A stretch of DNA of 64,000 bases, taken from contig NZ_JARHUJ010000004.1 in NCBI RefSeq assembly GCF_029223285.1, positions 789,035 to 853,034 of the forward strand, given 5' to 3'. This stretch comes from Paraflavitalea sp. CAU 1676 (GTDB lineage: Bacteria > Bacteroidota > Bacteroidia > Chitinophagales > Chitinophagaceae). The position numbers were made by a program, and so were the translations under genes. Below, piece by piece: positions 44,111 through 53,635 of this stretch (the first letter of the stretch is position 1; every line of letters begins with the position of its first letter). The notes below the pieces were generated by a model, which was not told the DNA's origin, did not search any database, and saw only the letters and a list, made by a program, of their open reading frames with translations.

Positions 44111-45529
44111 ATGTCAGTCCAAAAACGTATCCATAGCGTCTGGTATTTATTCGGCGACTCTATTGCTGCCCTACTGGCTTGGATCGTTTTGCACTTTGCC
44201 CGGCGGTATTACCTGCATGAACCTATTTATTCACCCGATGAAGGTATCTATTTCAGCAAGCCATTCTGGTGGGGCGTTTTCATCATTCCAATAGCCTGGT
44301 TGTTTTTTTACACCCTGATTGGTTCCTACCACACCCTGTACAAGAAGTCCAGACTTAACGAGTTTACCAATACCATCATCACCAGCATCATCGGTTGCAT
44401 TATCATTTTTTTCTGCATCGTGATCAACGATCCGCAGCATAAGTACACCTACTTCTATAAGGCACTCTTTACCTATATATGGGCCCAATTGACATTTACC
44501 TGGATATTGAGGAGCTATATATTGAGTAAAGTACGCCGGCAGCTGGCCGAAGGGCATATTCAATTCAATACCCTGCTGGTGGGAGGCAATTCCGTTGCCA
44601 GTAAGATCTACAGCGACACCAAAACCGGTCTGCGCCTCGCCGGTTACCATTACACCGGATTCGTATCGGCAACGCCTGAAGTGAACGGCATCAGCGCCCA
44701 TTTGCCCCAATACGGCTGTATCACCGAAATTGAACGCGTCGTTCGGGAAAAACAGGTGCAGCTGGTCGTAATAGCGCTCGAAAAGTCCGAGAAACAGCAG
44801 GTAGAAAAGATCGTCTCTGTATTGAGTGAAGAAGACGTAGACATCAAAATTGCCCCCGATATTATCGATATCCTCTCCGGGTCTGTAAAGACCAGCAACG
44901 TCTTCGGTGCAGTGCTGTCCGACCTCAACACCGGGCTCATGCCCGAATGGCAGCAGAACATCAAACGGGTGATCGATGTGTTCGTCGCGTTGTTCGGTTT
45001 GGTACTGTTGTGCCCGGTTTACCTATATGTAGCTATCCGGGTCAAGTTATCTTCACCCGGCCCGGTCTTTTACGCGCAGGATAGAGTTGGCTACCGCGGA
45101 CGCACCTTCCGCATCTACAAATTCAGGTCGATGTTTCACCCTGCCGAACAAAATGGCCCCCGGTTATCCTCCGCCAATGATGAACGCATCACCAAATGGG
45201 GCAAAGTGATGCGCATTTGGCGTCTTGACGAATTGCCCCAGATGTGGAACATCCTGAAAGGAGAAATGAGCCTGGTGGGTCCAAGACCCGAACGCCTGTA
45301 TTATATCAATCAGATCCAGCAACGCGCTCCTTATTTCAAATACTTATTGAAAGTAAAACCCGGATTAACCTCCTGGGGAATGGTTAAATTTGGGTATGCT
45401 GAGAATGTTGAGCAAATGGTGGAGCGAATGAAATATGATCTGATGTATATTGAAAACATATCGCTCGCCCTTGATGTCAAGATCATGATACACACCCTTA
45501 GGATCATCTTCATGGGGCAGGGGCGGTAA
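44111..45529 (+). CDS. polyprenyl-phosphate sugar phosphotransferase (WcaJ/WbaP-like)
   Basis: The 472-residue protein has four N-terminal helices (about 10-135), a nucleotide-binding-like middle region (TLLVGGNSVASKIYSD), a fifth membrane segment near 290-315 and the bacterial sugar transferase domain (RVGYRGRTFRIYKFRSMFH, RIWRLDELPQMWNILKGEMSLVGPRPE). It starts glycan assembly by moving a sugar-1-phosphate from a nucleotide sugar onto undecaprenyl phosphate at the inner membrane. It forms an operon with the preceding oxidoreductase. Confidence 0.93.
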   Translation: MSVQKRIHSVWYLFGDSIAALLAWIVLHFARRYYLHEPIYSPDEGIYFSKPFWWGVFIIPIAWLFFYTLIGSYHTLYKKSRLNEFTNTIITSIIGCIIIFFCIVINDPQHKYTYFYKALFTYIWAQLTFTWILRSYILSKVRRQLAEGHIQFNTLLVGGNSVASKIYSDTKTGLRLAGYHYTGFVSATPEVNGISAHLPQYGCITEIERVVREKQVQLVVIALEKSEKQQVEKIVSVLSEEDVDIKIAPDIIDILSGSVKTSNVFGAVLSDLNTGLMPEWQQNIKRVIDVFVALFGLVLLCPVYLYVAIRVKLSSPGPVFYAQDRVGYRGRTFRIYKFRSMFHPAEQNGPRLSSANDERITKWGKVMRIWRLDELPQMWNILKGEMSLVGPRPERLYYINQIQQRAPYFKYLLKVKPGLTSWGMVKFGYAENVEQMVERMKYDLMYIENISLALDVKIMIHTLRIIFMGQGR

Positions 45530-45575
45530 TACCCGTTCGCCGTAGAAATTGACCAATCACTTTTACATAAATCGC

Positions 45576-47153
45576 ATGTACAAAAAGATCGTTTCCCTCT
45601 TAATCCTGATCCTTTCAACCTGTGCATTGCTGGCCCAGGATTACTGGCAGCAGGAGGTGCATTATAACATTGATGTAGCGTTGAATGAAAAATTGAAGAG
45701 CCTCGATGGTAAGCTCCAATTAAAATACATCAACAGATCACCGGATACACTCACCTATATCTGGTTCCACCTTTGGCCCAACGCATATAAGGACAATACA
45801 ACGGCGCTCGCCAGGCAGTTGTCAGCTGATAAAGAGGGCCGTAAAAAGCTGAAGAATAAGAAGAGTGAAGGGTTTATGGACGGATTGGCCTTTACCGTCG
45901 ATGGTAAAACAGCCGTCACGATGCCCGATACCGCGGGTAATCCGGATGTAATAAAGGTGCTGCTACCCGCCCCGTTAATGCCCGGGCAAACCGCCAGCCT
46001 AGCCACACCCTTTCAGGTTAAGTTACCCTACTACTTTTCGCGTTCGGGTTATGATGGCGATCAATACATGATCTGCCAATGGTATCCCAAACCCGCCGTT
46101 TACGATAAAAAAGGCTGGCATCCTATTCCCTATCTCGACCAGGGTGAATTCTACAGTGAATTCGGAAGTTTCTCCGTAAATATCACCGTTCCGGCCGAAT
46201 ACATTGTGGGCGCTACAGGCAGCTTGCTTACGAAAGATGAACTGGAACGATACAAATCAATAGGGGCCCAAAACTACCAGGCCAGATCGGCAGTGGCCAA
46301 ATACCAGACCGATAAGCCAGGCACCACCAAAACACTGCAATATGTTGGCGAAAACATACATGATTTTGCCTGGTTTGCCGATAAGGACGTCGTGATACAA
46401 TACGACACCCTTCAACTACCGTCCGGTAAAATTATCGATGCATTTGCCTGGTACCAGCCCAACGGCAACGTACAATGGGGGCTCGGTGTCAATTATATAA
46501 AAGATGCGATTCGTAAATATTCAGGATGGATCGGAGAATACCCCTGGCCGGTAGCGCAGGCCGTGGAAGGTCCTAAAAACCTAACCTCCGGCGGAATGGA
46601 GTATCCAATGATCACGCTCATCACCAGTCCCGAAGCGGACGCAGAAGGGCTCGATGCCGTGATCACCCACGAAGTAGGGCACAATTGGTTTTATGGCATC
46701 CTCGGGAGCAACGAGCGAGACCATCCCTGGATGGACGAAGGCATCAACAGTTTCTACCAGTTTAGGTATGAAGCCGAGAAATACAAATCCAACAGTATTT
46801 TCGGAAAGTCGCTGCCCAAAGAGATCAAGGCCCTGCCTGCCGAAGAACTGCTGAGCCGGGTGTACAATGCACTGAATAGTCTGCCCGCCAAAGAACCGGT
46901 CAATACCGGCTCCACCGGATTCGCCAATAAAAATGATTATGGTATCGTTGTATACGTAAAAGCCGCAACCTGGCTATACCTCGTGCAAATGGCCATGGGA
47001 AGGGAAAACTTCGACAAAGCCATGCAGGAATATTTTAGTACCTGGAAGTTCAAACACCCGTACCCGGAAGACCTCAAAACTGCCCTCGAAAAAGCAACCG
47101 GGTCCGACCTGAGTCAGTATTTTGAGCTGTTGAACAAAGAGGGGAATTTTTAA
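45576..47153 (+). CDS. secreted M1-family metallopeptidase
   Basis: ATG 45576 (MYKKIVSLLILILSTCALLAQ) gives a signal peptide and 525 residues; an in-frame ATG at 45549 would add nine. The zinc site is HEVGH (365-369) followed by Glu388 in MDEGIN, fitting HExxHx18E. The exopeptidase motif appears as GGMEYP instead of GAMEN. It resembles the second M1 gene directly downstream (DYWQQEVHYNIDV against SYWQQDLQYTIDV), so the two are tandem paralogues. Confidence 0.92.
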   Translation: MYKKIVSLLILILSTCALLAQDYWQQEVHYNIDVALNEKLKSLDGKLQLKYINRSPDTLTYIWFHLWPNAYKDNTTALARQLSADKEGRKKLKNKKSEGFMDGLAFTVDGKTAVTMPDTAGNPDVIKVLLPAPLMPGQTASLATPFQVKLPYYFSRSGYDGDQYMICQWYPKPAVYDKKGWHPIPYLDQGEFYSEFGSFSVNITVPAEYIVGATGSLLTKDELERYKSIGAQNYQARSAVAKYQTDKPGTTKTLQYVGENIHDFAWFADKDVVIQYDTLQLPSGKIIDAFAWYQPNGNVQWGLGVNYIKDAIRKYSGWIGEYPWPVAQAVEGPKNLTSGGMEYPMITLITSPEADAEGLDAVITHEVGHNWFYGILGSNERDHPWMDEGINSFYQFRYEAEKYKSNSIFGKSLPKEIKALPAEELLSRVYNALNSLPAKEPVNTGSTGFANKNDYGIVVYVKAATWLYLVQMAMGRENFDKAMQEYFSTWKFKHPYPEDLKTALEKATGSDLSQYFELLNKEGNF

Positions 47154-47185
47154 CGAAACAAACAGTAGCCGGCAATATTAAGATC

Positions 47186-50137
47186 ATGAAGAAACGTTTA
47201 CAGATATTCTTATGGTTACTTTGCCTGCAACAGGTAGCATCGGGCCAATCTTACTGGCAGCAGGATTTGCAATACACCATCGATGTAAGCCTCAACGATC
47301 GCGAGCATTCGTTGAACGGATTCCTGAAACTCCGGTACACCAACCATTCTCCCGATACGCTAACCTTTATCTGGTTCCACCTTTGGCCCAACGCCTACAA
47401 GAATGACCGCACAGCATTCAGCGATCAGCTCTTGCAGCATGGTCGCACGGATTTTTACTTCTCTGAACGGGAAGACCGCGGTTATATCAACCGGCTCGAT
47501 TTCCGTGCCGGTAACAATACCCTGCAAACGGAAGATCATCCGCAGTATATCGACGTTGTTAAGGTAAAACTCAACACGCCCTTGCTGCCGGGGGCGCAAA
47601 CTGAAATAACCACCCCTTTTCATGTTAAACTGCCAAAGAATTACTCCCGCGGCGGGCATGTGGGCAATTCATACCAGTTAACCCAATGGTATCCCAAACC
47701 AGCCGTGTATGATCGGCAAGGCTGGCATCCGATGCCTTATCTTGACCAGGGAGAATTCTACAGCGAATTTGGCACCTATGATGTACGGATAACGGTTCCA
47801 CAAGACTATATCGTAGCGGCAACCGGGAATTTGCAGAGCGAGGCCGAAAAAGACTGGATGAAAACGAGGAATGAAGCCTACTGGGCATTGCATCCTGTAC
47901 CGGTGATCAGTAAACCAAAGTTCCTCAAGCCTCCGCCAAAACCAGTTAAGAAGGCAACACAACCCGCGCAAAAAAAAACTACCACTGGAAAGAAGCCAGC
48001 TGGTGCCGGTAAAAAGGCAACAACAACCCCCAAAGCAACTGACCAACAGACAGCAGAGCCTTTGCAAGCAGCAACTGCCAATACCGTAGCGGGTCAGGAA
48101 ATGGCAACCAAAACACTCCAGTTCAAACAAGACCGCATCCACGATTTCGCCTGGTTTGCGGATAAGCGCTTCGTAGTGGATTATGATACCATCCGCCTGC
48201 CTTCGGGCAGGGTGATAGACGCCTGGACCTTTTATGCCGAAAACGATAAGATATGGAAAAGTAGCCTGCGCATGACCAAAGACGCTATCCAGTTTCGTTC
48301 CCGGCTCATCGGGGAATATCCTTACGATGTGGTAAGCGTGGTGGAAACCCATACAGGTTTCGATGGGGGGATGGAATATCCCACTATTACCAATATTGGC
48401 CGTGTCGATGATACCATTACGCTCGACGTCGTCATAGACCACGAGGTAGGGCACAACTGGTTTTATGGTATCCTTGCCAGCAACGAGCGCGATCATCCGT
48501 GGATGGATGAAGGCATTAATTCATACTACGGCAACCGGTATAAAGCATGGAAATACCCCGCCAAAGCACAACGCAATTGGCTGGAGTCGAAGATTCCGGA
48601 AGACCAGGCTGGCCTCTTCCTGGCGGCCCTGGCCAAGGAACACCGTGACCAACCCATCAATACAACGTCTGCCGCATTTCAGGAAGACAATTATGGGCTG
48701 ATAGCCTACTACAAAACCGCCGCCTGGATGAAGCAATTGGAGCAGTCCATCGGGCAGCCGGCATTCGATAGCGCAATGCAGCATTATTACCGGCAATGGC
48801 AGTTCAGACACCCGTCGCCGGCTGACTTCCGGGAGGTAATGCAGCAGCATGCCAATAAAGACCTGACAAAAGTTTTCCACTTGCTCGATACCACCGGCGT
48901 CTTGCCGGGAGGATACACTGGTGCCAGGAAGCTAAAGCCTGCATTGCTCTTCTCCATGAAGGACTATGAAAAAGTGAACCATATAAACTTGCTGCCGGCC
49001 ATAGGGTACAACATGTACGATAAATTTATGGTAGGCCTGGTGTTGCACAATATTACCATGCCTTCGCACAACCTGCAGTTTATTGCGGCACCGCTCTACG
49101 CCACAGCCAGCAAGCAGGTCAACGGGATCGGCAACATCAACTACACCTGGCATCCGGCAGAACGTTTCCGGTCTATTGAACTGGGACTTACTGGTGCAAG
49201 GTTTTCTACCATCGAAGGGGTAGATAGCAACCAGGCAAAGATCTTCGGCGGTTTTTATAAAGTGGTACCATCAATCCGGTTTACTTTCAAAAACAAGTCA
49301 TTGCTTTCCACCATGGAGAAGTGGCTGGAGTGGAAGACCTACCTGATAGGAGAGAAGGGATTTAGATATGTTACGGATAGTGATGACTCCATGACCTATG
49401 CCGCCCCCGGCCTGCAACGCAACCGGTATCTCAACCAGCTCACATTTAATGTAACCAATTACAGGAAACTATACCCCTATGATGCGCAGATCCAGTTGCA
49501 GCAGGGAGATGGTTTTTACAGGGCCAATGCCACCGGTTTCTATTATTTCAATTATCCACGCGGAGGTGGACTGCAAGTGAGGGCCTTCGCAGCCAAGTTC
49601 GGTTACCTGGGGGGTAAAACGAACGAGAAATACGGGAACACCTATTTATACCAGCCTAAACTCACGGCCGTGCGGGGCGATGAAGACTATACCTACAGCA
49701 ATTATTTTATCGGACGATCTGAATTTGATGGCGCCGCCAGTCAGCAGATCATGATGCGCGATGGCGGACTCAAACTGCGTACCGACCTCTTTGCCGGACT
49801 GCAGGGTAGGTCCGACAATTGGGTGGCATCCTTGAACTTTAATACCACGCTACCCAGGAAGCTGCTTCCTGTTGAATTGCCGGTGCGCGTGTTTCTTGAT
49901 GTGGGTACCTATGCCGACGCCTGGAAAAAAGATGCCGCCACCAGCCGCTTTCTATACGTAGCAGGTCTTCAGCTTTCGTTGTTCAAAGACCTGCTGAACG
50001 TGTATGCCCCCTTGTTTTACAGCAAAGAGTTCAGGGATAACCTGAAAACGGTTCCCGAAGAGAACAAGTTTGGCAAGCGTCTTTCCTTCAGCATCGATAT
50101 ACATCGCTTTAATTTGCGTAAAATTATTGGCAAGTAA
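47186..50137 (+). CDS. M1-family metallopeptidase fused to a barrel-like C-terminal domain
   Basis: This 983-residue paralogue of the previous gene has a signal peptide, an M1 catalytic region to about 590 with HEVGH (419-423) and Glu442, and GGMEYP. A Lys/Pro/Thr-rich insert at about 240-300 is absent from the neighbour. The last 380 residues have alternating aromatic strands and end in a strand-like FSIDIHRFNLRKIIGK, resembling an outer-membrane barrel. The peptidase is thus probably tethered to the outer membrane. The next gene starts 6 bp downstream. Confidence 0.9.
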   Translation: MKKRLQIFLWLLCLQQVASGQSYWQQDLQYTIDVSLNDREHSLNGFLKLRYTNHSPDTLTFIWFHLWPNAYKNDRTAFSDQLLQHGRTDFYFSEREDRGYINRLDFRAGNNTLQTEDHPQYIDVVKVKLNTPLLPGAQTEITTPFHVKLPKNYSRGGHVGNSYQLTQWYPKPAVYDRQGWHPMPYLDQGEFYSEFGTYDVRITVPQDYIVAATGNLQSEAEKDWMKTRNEAYWALHPVPVISKPKFLKPPPKPVKKATQPAQKKTTTGKKPAGAGKKATTTPKATDQQTAEPLQAATANTVAGQEMATKTLQFKQDRIHDFAWFADKRFVVDYDTIRLPSGRVIDAWTFYAENDKIWKSSLRMTKDAIQFRSRLIGEYPYDVVSVVETHTGFDGGMEYPTITNIGRVDDTITLDVVIDHEVGHNWFYGILASNERDHPWMDEGINSYYGNRYKAWKYPAKAQRNWLESKIPEDQAGLFLAALAKEHRDQPINTTSAAFQEDNYGLIAYYKTAAWMKQLEQSIGQPAFDSAMQHYYRQWQFRHPSPADFREVMQQHANKDLTKVFHLLDTTGVLPGGYTGARKLKPALLFSMKDYEKVNHINLLPAIGYNMYDKFMVGLVLHNITMPSHNLQFIAAPLYATASKQVNGIGNINYTWHPAERFRSIELGLTGARFSTIEGVDSNQAKIFGGFYKVVPSIRFTFKNKSLLSTMEKWLEWKTYLIGEKGFRYVTDSDDSMTYAAPGLQRNRYLNQLTFNVTNYRKLYPYDAQIQLQQGDGFYRANATGFYYFNYPRGGGLQVRAFAAKFGYLGGKTNEKYGNTYLYQPKLTAVRGDEDYTYSNYFIGRSEFDGAASQQIMMRDGGLKLRTDLFAGLQGRSDNWVASLNFNTTLPRKLLPVELPVRVFLDVGTYADAWKKDAATSRFLYVAGLQLSLFKDLLNVYAPLFYSKEFRDNLKTVPEENKFGKRLSFSIDIHRFNLRKIIGK

Positions 50138-50143
50138 AACGCA

Positions 50144-51061
50144 ATGACGCATACGGCACCCCGATACCTGCGGCGTAAAGAACTCGATACCGGAAAATGG
50201 AATAGCTGTCTCGATCAGGCCTCCAACGGGCTGATCTATGCCTATACCTATTACCTCGATGAAATGGCTGAGAATTGGGACGCGCTCGTTTGGGACGACT
50301 ATGAAGCCATTATGCCCCTTCCCTGGAAAATGAAATGGGGATTAAAGTATTTGTACTGGGTGCCATTTGTACAGCAGCTAGGGATATTTTCCCGTAGCCT
50401 GCCCACTGCCTCGCTGTTGCAAAGCGGAATACAACACGCCTTGCAACACTTTCGGTATGGCGACCTTTTCCTGAATTTTGCTAATACAGGCTTGGCAAAC
50501 ACCATCGAAAAGACCAACCTGGTATTGTCGTTAAAGTCAAACTACGACAGTTTGGCCGGTAATTATAGATCCGATTTGCTGAAGAACCTGCACAAGGCGG
50601 CCAAAGGAACCATGAATTATACAACGGCAATAGATCTGCCCACAGCCGCTGGTTATTACCAGCAAACCTATCAACAGCAAATCGGGGTACTGCATACTGA
50701 TCAATACCAGCAGTTCGTCCGGCTTTGCGAAGTGGCGCAGCAACACGGCGAACTATTGCTGAGAGGTGTCAACAACAACGAAAACCAATGGCTGGCGACT
50801 GCTCTTTTGTTGAAAAAGCATGGTCGCATGTATCTGTTGCAATCAACAACCTTGCCGGCCGGCCGTAAAATTTCGGCCAACCACTACCTCCTCGATCAGT
50901 TGATCCGGGAGTTTGCAGGAACTGAAACGGTCCTCGATTTCGAAGGATCCGACATAGCGGGCATTGCTCATTTCTACAGGAATTTTGGGGCCGTGGACCA
51001 ACCTTACTACCTCTATCATTTTAACGCGCTTCCTTGGTATCTCAAATGGATTAAGAAATAA
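50144..51061 (+). CDS. FemAB/GNAT-like protein
   Basis: The 305-residue cytoplasmic protein has a FemAB-like GNAT layout: LRRKELDTGKWNSCLDQASNGLIYAYTYYLD at the start and a C-terminal LIREFAGTETVLDFEGSDIAGIAHFYRNFGA, which resembles the GNAT tail of lipid II-linked peptidyl transferases and related acyltransferases. Neither donor nor acceptor is evident. It lies 6 bp after the barrel-fused M1 gene, suggesting co-transcription. Confidence 0.75.
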   Translation: MTHTAPRYLRRKELDTGKWNSCLDQASNGLIYAYTYYLDEMAENWDALVWDDYEAIMPLPWKMKWGLKYLYWVPFVQQLGIFSRSLPTASLLQSGIQHALQHFRYGDLFLNFANTGLANTIEKTNLVLSLKSNYDSLAGNYRSDLLKNLHKAAKGTMNYTTAIDLPTAAGYYQQTYQQQIGVLHTDQYQQFVRLCEVAQQHGELLLRGVNNNENQWLATALLLKKHGRMYLLQSTTLPAGRKISANHYLLDQLIREFAGTETVLDFEGSDIAGIAHFYRNFGAVDQPYYLYHFNALPWYLKWIKK

Positions 51062-51072
51062 ACGGCGATCCT

Positions 51073-51795
51073 TTACCCGCGGTAGGCCCAATACAGGTTT
51101 TCGTAGGTAAATGGCCTTTTTTCAATGCGGAAGCCAGCCAAAGTGGCCATTTCGATAAATCTGTTCACGAGCGCCTCACTATGTAATTCAATAAGAATAT
51201 GCCGGGTGATCGACAGCCATTGCTGCGACGACTGCAGTAAAAAAGCCTCCGCGCCTTCAATATCTATTTTCAGGATATCTATACGGGTTAGCCCGTGGTC
51301 AGCGATTAGCTGGTCGAGGGTAAGTCCGGGTATAGGATGAGCGGTGGGCAACGAAGAAACCTGGGTATTGTAAGAGAACTGGGATTTTTGAAGGTAAACA
51401 GGCGAATTGTTCTCATGAATAGCGGCGAGCAGGGGAGTCAGCCGGCCGTTTTCGATCTCTGGAGAAAGATTCTTGCATAGCAGTTCGTAATTATGGGCAT
51501 CTGCCTCTACGGCATAGATTGTTGCCTGGGGGAATTGGAGGGAGAAATAAAGGGAGGTCATCCCCACGTGAGCGCCCAGGTCTATGATCGTGGAACTTGA
51601 ATGGACCAGACTCTCTGGCAGATCATAGATCTTTCGCCACCAGATATCGTAAAAAATAGTGAGGTCGCCGGCATAAGTACGTAAACCGACCGATCGGGAA
51701 TGGCCCCTGAGCCGGAACTGGTATTCCACCGCAGGGTCTGCGGTCGGGGTTGTCGAGTTAGCCGAGTGCCAGGCTAATTGCTTGGTATTGGCCAT
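51073..51795 (-). CDS. FkbM-family SAM methyltransferase
   Basis: The 240-residue protein has a Rossmann methyltransferase fold with the motif-I region IIDLGAHVGMTSLYFSL, the acidic loop YAVEADAHNYELL and the FkbM feature DILKIDIEGAEAFLL. Family members O-methylate sugars or polyketides. It is convergent with the FemAB-like gene (11 bp apart), and an envelope-glycan substrate is possible but unproven. Confidence 0.9.
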   Translation of the reverse strand: MANTKQLAWHSANSTTPTADPAVEYQFRLRGHSRSVGLRTYAGDLTIFYDIWWRKIYDLPESLVHSSSTIIDLGAHVGMTSLYFSLQFPQATIYAVEADAHNYELLCKNLSPEIENGRLTPLLAAIHENNSPVYLQKSQFSYNTQVSSLPTAHPIPGLTLDQLIADHGLTRIDILKIDIEGAEAFLLQSSQQWLSITRHILIELHSEALVNRFIEMATLAGFRIEKRPFTYENLYWAYRG

Positions 51796-51892
51796 CAGTT
51801 TCTACAAGCCGCCCGGACTGTTTGCTACTTTACAGCAAAACCAGCCCTTATTGAAAGCAGTGGAGATTCTTTTGATCAAAGCAGACATATGG

Positions 51893-52573
51893 TTAAATAC
51901 CCATTTCCCTTTCCTCGAGGATCTTTTCTGCGATCAGCACATCAATGGGATGGGTGATCTTGATATTGGTCGATTCGCCATCGATCAGGTGGATCTTAAC
52001 ACCCAGCCGCTCCACCACACTGGCCTCATCGGTAAAAGATTCTTCATACTCCTGCTCAAAAGCGGCCTTCACAATATCACTGTAGAAGGTCTGCGGGGTT
52101 TGGATGATACGTACCTTACTGCGGTCAATGAATTCATTACCGTCGTAGGTCAGGATCCTGATGGAATCAACCGCAGAAATGGCAGGAATGGCATTGCCAC
52201 GTTCCTGGGCCATTTGATAGCACCGCCTGATCAGTTGCGGCGTGAGCAGGCACCTGACGCCGTCATGAATAAAAACGATTGAATGCTGATGAATATGGGA
52301 AAGACCATTACGAACCGAATGGAAACGCGTTTCGCCTCCAACGGTCATCCAGATGCGGTCGGGAGCATAGGTCGATCGTAAGATCTCCTGGCCCGTTTGC
52401 AGGTGAGCCTCCGGCAGCACCAGTATGATCTCCAGGTCAGGAAATGAATCCAGGAAAGCGGTCAGGGTGTACCATAAAACAGGTTTTCCCTGAAGGGGGA
52501 GAAATTGCTTGGGCACCACGGTACCCATGCGCATGCCGGAACCGCCGGCGACTATAACAGCATACTTTTTCAT
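51893..52573 (-). CDS. ispD: 2-C-methyl-D-erythritol 4-phosphate cytidylyltransferase
   Basis: The 226-residue enzyme couples MEP to CTP in the non-mevalonate isoprenoid pathway. It shows the IspD cytidylyltransferase start AVIVAGGSGMRMG, the PKQFLPLQGKPVLWYTL block, VFIHDGVRCLLTPQLI and a C-terminal GESTNIKITHPIDVLIAEKIL motif. The length matches the family. It is a stand-alone gene here. Confidence 0.95.
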   Translation of the reverse strand: MKKYAVIVAGGSGMRMGTVVPKQFLPLQGKPVLWYTLTAFLDSFPDLEIILVLPEAHLQTGQEILRSTYAPDRIWMTVGGETRFHSVRNGLSHIHQHSIVFIHDGVRCLLTPQLIRRCYQMAQERGNAIPAISAVDSIRILTYDGNEFIDRSKVRIIQTPQTFYSDIVKAAFEQEYEESFTDEASVVERLGVKIHLIDGESTNIKITHPIDVLIAEKILEEREMGI

Positions 52574-52688
52574 GTAAGGGGCAACGTCAACTTTAGTATA
52601 ATGTACTGGTTAAGAGTACAAAAAGATTTCATTAGCTGCAAATTCAAGGGAAAAACTTTGCTGGATGGGCAAACAGGTTATACTCTTT

Positions 52689-53090
52689 TCATTTTTTACC
52701 AACCCTGATCCTGAAAACCTGATCTTTAAGCAGGAATTCCTGTCCAATTTTGTTCTTGACCCGGATCCTACTCACTACCATCCTGCTGCCGGGTTCCATA
52801 TGTCTGATTCCTGAAAGAGCCATTCCGCTGAATAATCCATCGGGGCAGTCTGTTTCTGAAAAGCAGGGCGTACCACTACCAATAAAGCCTGTTTTGAAAC
52901 TGATAATCTCAAAGGCAGGGTGGGAACTTACCGGTTTACCTGCCGTTATTATCTCCTCAATGGTCAATGAATCGGCCCGGCCACCAATGGTGATGGAATA
53001 GGGGAGCTGCTTCAATGGGTTGCCAGTCTGGGCAATCGTTAGAAATGAGAGCAAAAGTAAACCCAGGAAAGGAATATTAGCACATCGCAT
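52689..53090 (-). CDS. secreted protein with GldM-like C-terminal domain
   Basis: ATG 53090 (MRCANIPFLGLLLLSFLTIAQ) gives a signal peptide and 133 residues; an earlier ATG at 53120 is also in frame. The mature part is a beta sandwich resembling the last domain of gliding/T9SS protein GldM (FEIISFKTGF, FSGMALSGIRHMEPGSRMVVSRIRVKN), with two nearby Cys (TPCFSETDC). It is much shorter than GldM, so it is not the T9SS motor subunit; its job is unknown. Confidence 0.7.
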   Translation of the reverse strand: MRCANIPFLGLLLLSFLTIAQTGNPLKQLPYSITIGGRADSLTIEEIITAGKPVSSHPAFEIISFKTGFIGSGTPCFSETDCPDGLFSGMALSGIRHMEPGSRMVVSRIRVKNKIGQEFLLKDQVFRIRVGKK

Positions 53091-53166
53091 ATAAAAAGTC
53101 AATGTATACCCTAAACGCAATCCCGGCGGTCAAAAGTATAACACCCGCCCGGATCAGTGGGATAAA

Positions 53167-53541
53167 CTACTCGCCTCCGAGCAAATCCCGCTCGATCTCT
53201 TCCAGCTGCACAATATCCCAGGCCTCACTCTCCGTAGGCGTCACGTTCATCAACTCCAGGATCTCCGCCTTCTCAAGCATCTCTTCCACCTGAGGCTGTA
53301 GCTCACAGATCACAAAGGATGCACCCTGCTCATAAAAGGTTTGTTGTATCTTTAGGAGACATTCTCCTGCAGCTTCGTCCATTTCGTTAATGTCTTTAAC
53401 AATAAGAACCACGTTTTTAACGTCATTTTGGAGGAGCGGAAGTAAACATTCATCCAATTCTGCTGTCATATTAGCAGATAAGACCGGCTCAATGATCGTT
53501 ATGGCATGGAATTTTTGCTTGGTATCAATTTTGACCTGCAT
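53167..53541 (-). CDS. STAS-domain protein without the usual phospho-Ser
   Basis: ATG 53541 (MQVKIDTKQKFHAI) gives 124 residues; ATG 53547 is two codons earlier. It has a STAS fold (FHAITIIEPVLSANMTAELDECLLPLL, VVLIVKDINEMDEAAGECLL). Anti-sigma antagonists carry a phosphorylatable Ser in a DSSG-like motif; here the place reads DEAAG. It may bind a partner without phospho-control. It is divergent from clpC across about 95 bp. Confidence 0.8.
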   Translation of the reverse strand: MQVKIDTKQKFHAITIIEPVLSANMTAELDECLLPLLQNDVKNVVLIVKDINEMDEAAGECLLKIQQTFYEQGASFVICELQPQVEEMLEKAEILELMNVTPTESEAWDIVQLEEIERDLLGGE

Positions 53542-53635
53542 ACACACTTAATGTTTGTTAACAGCCGTTAATAAAGAGGCGGGAACATAAGTCAAAATTA
53601 TTCGTTATTATTGTATAACACAACAAATTACACAA

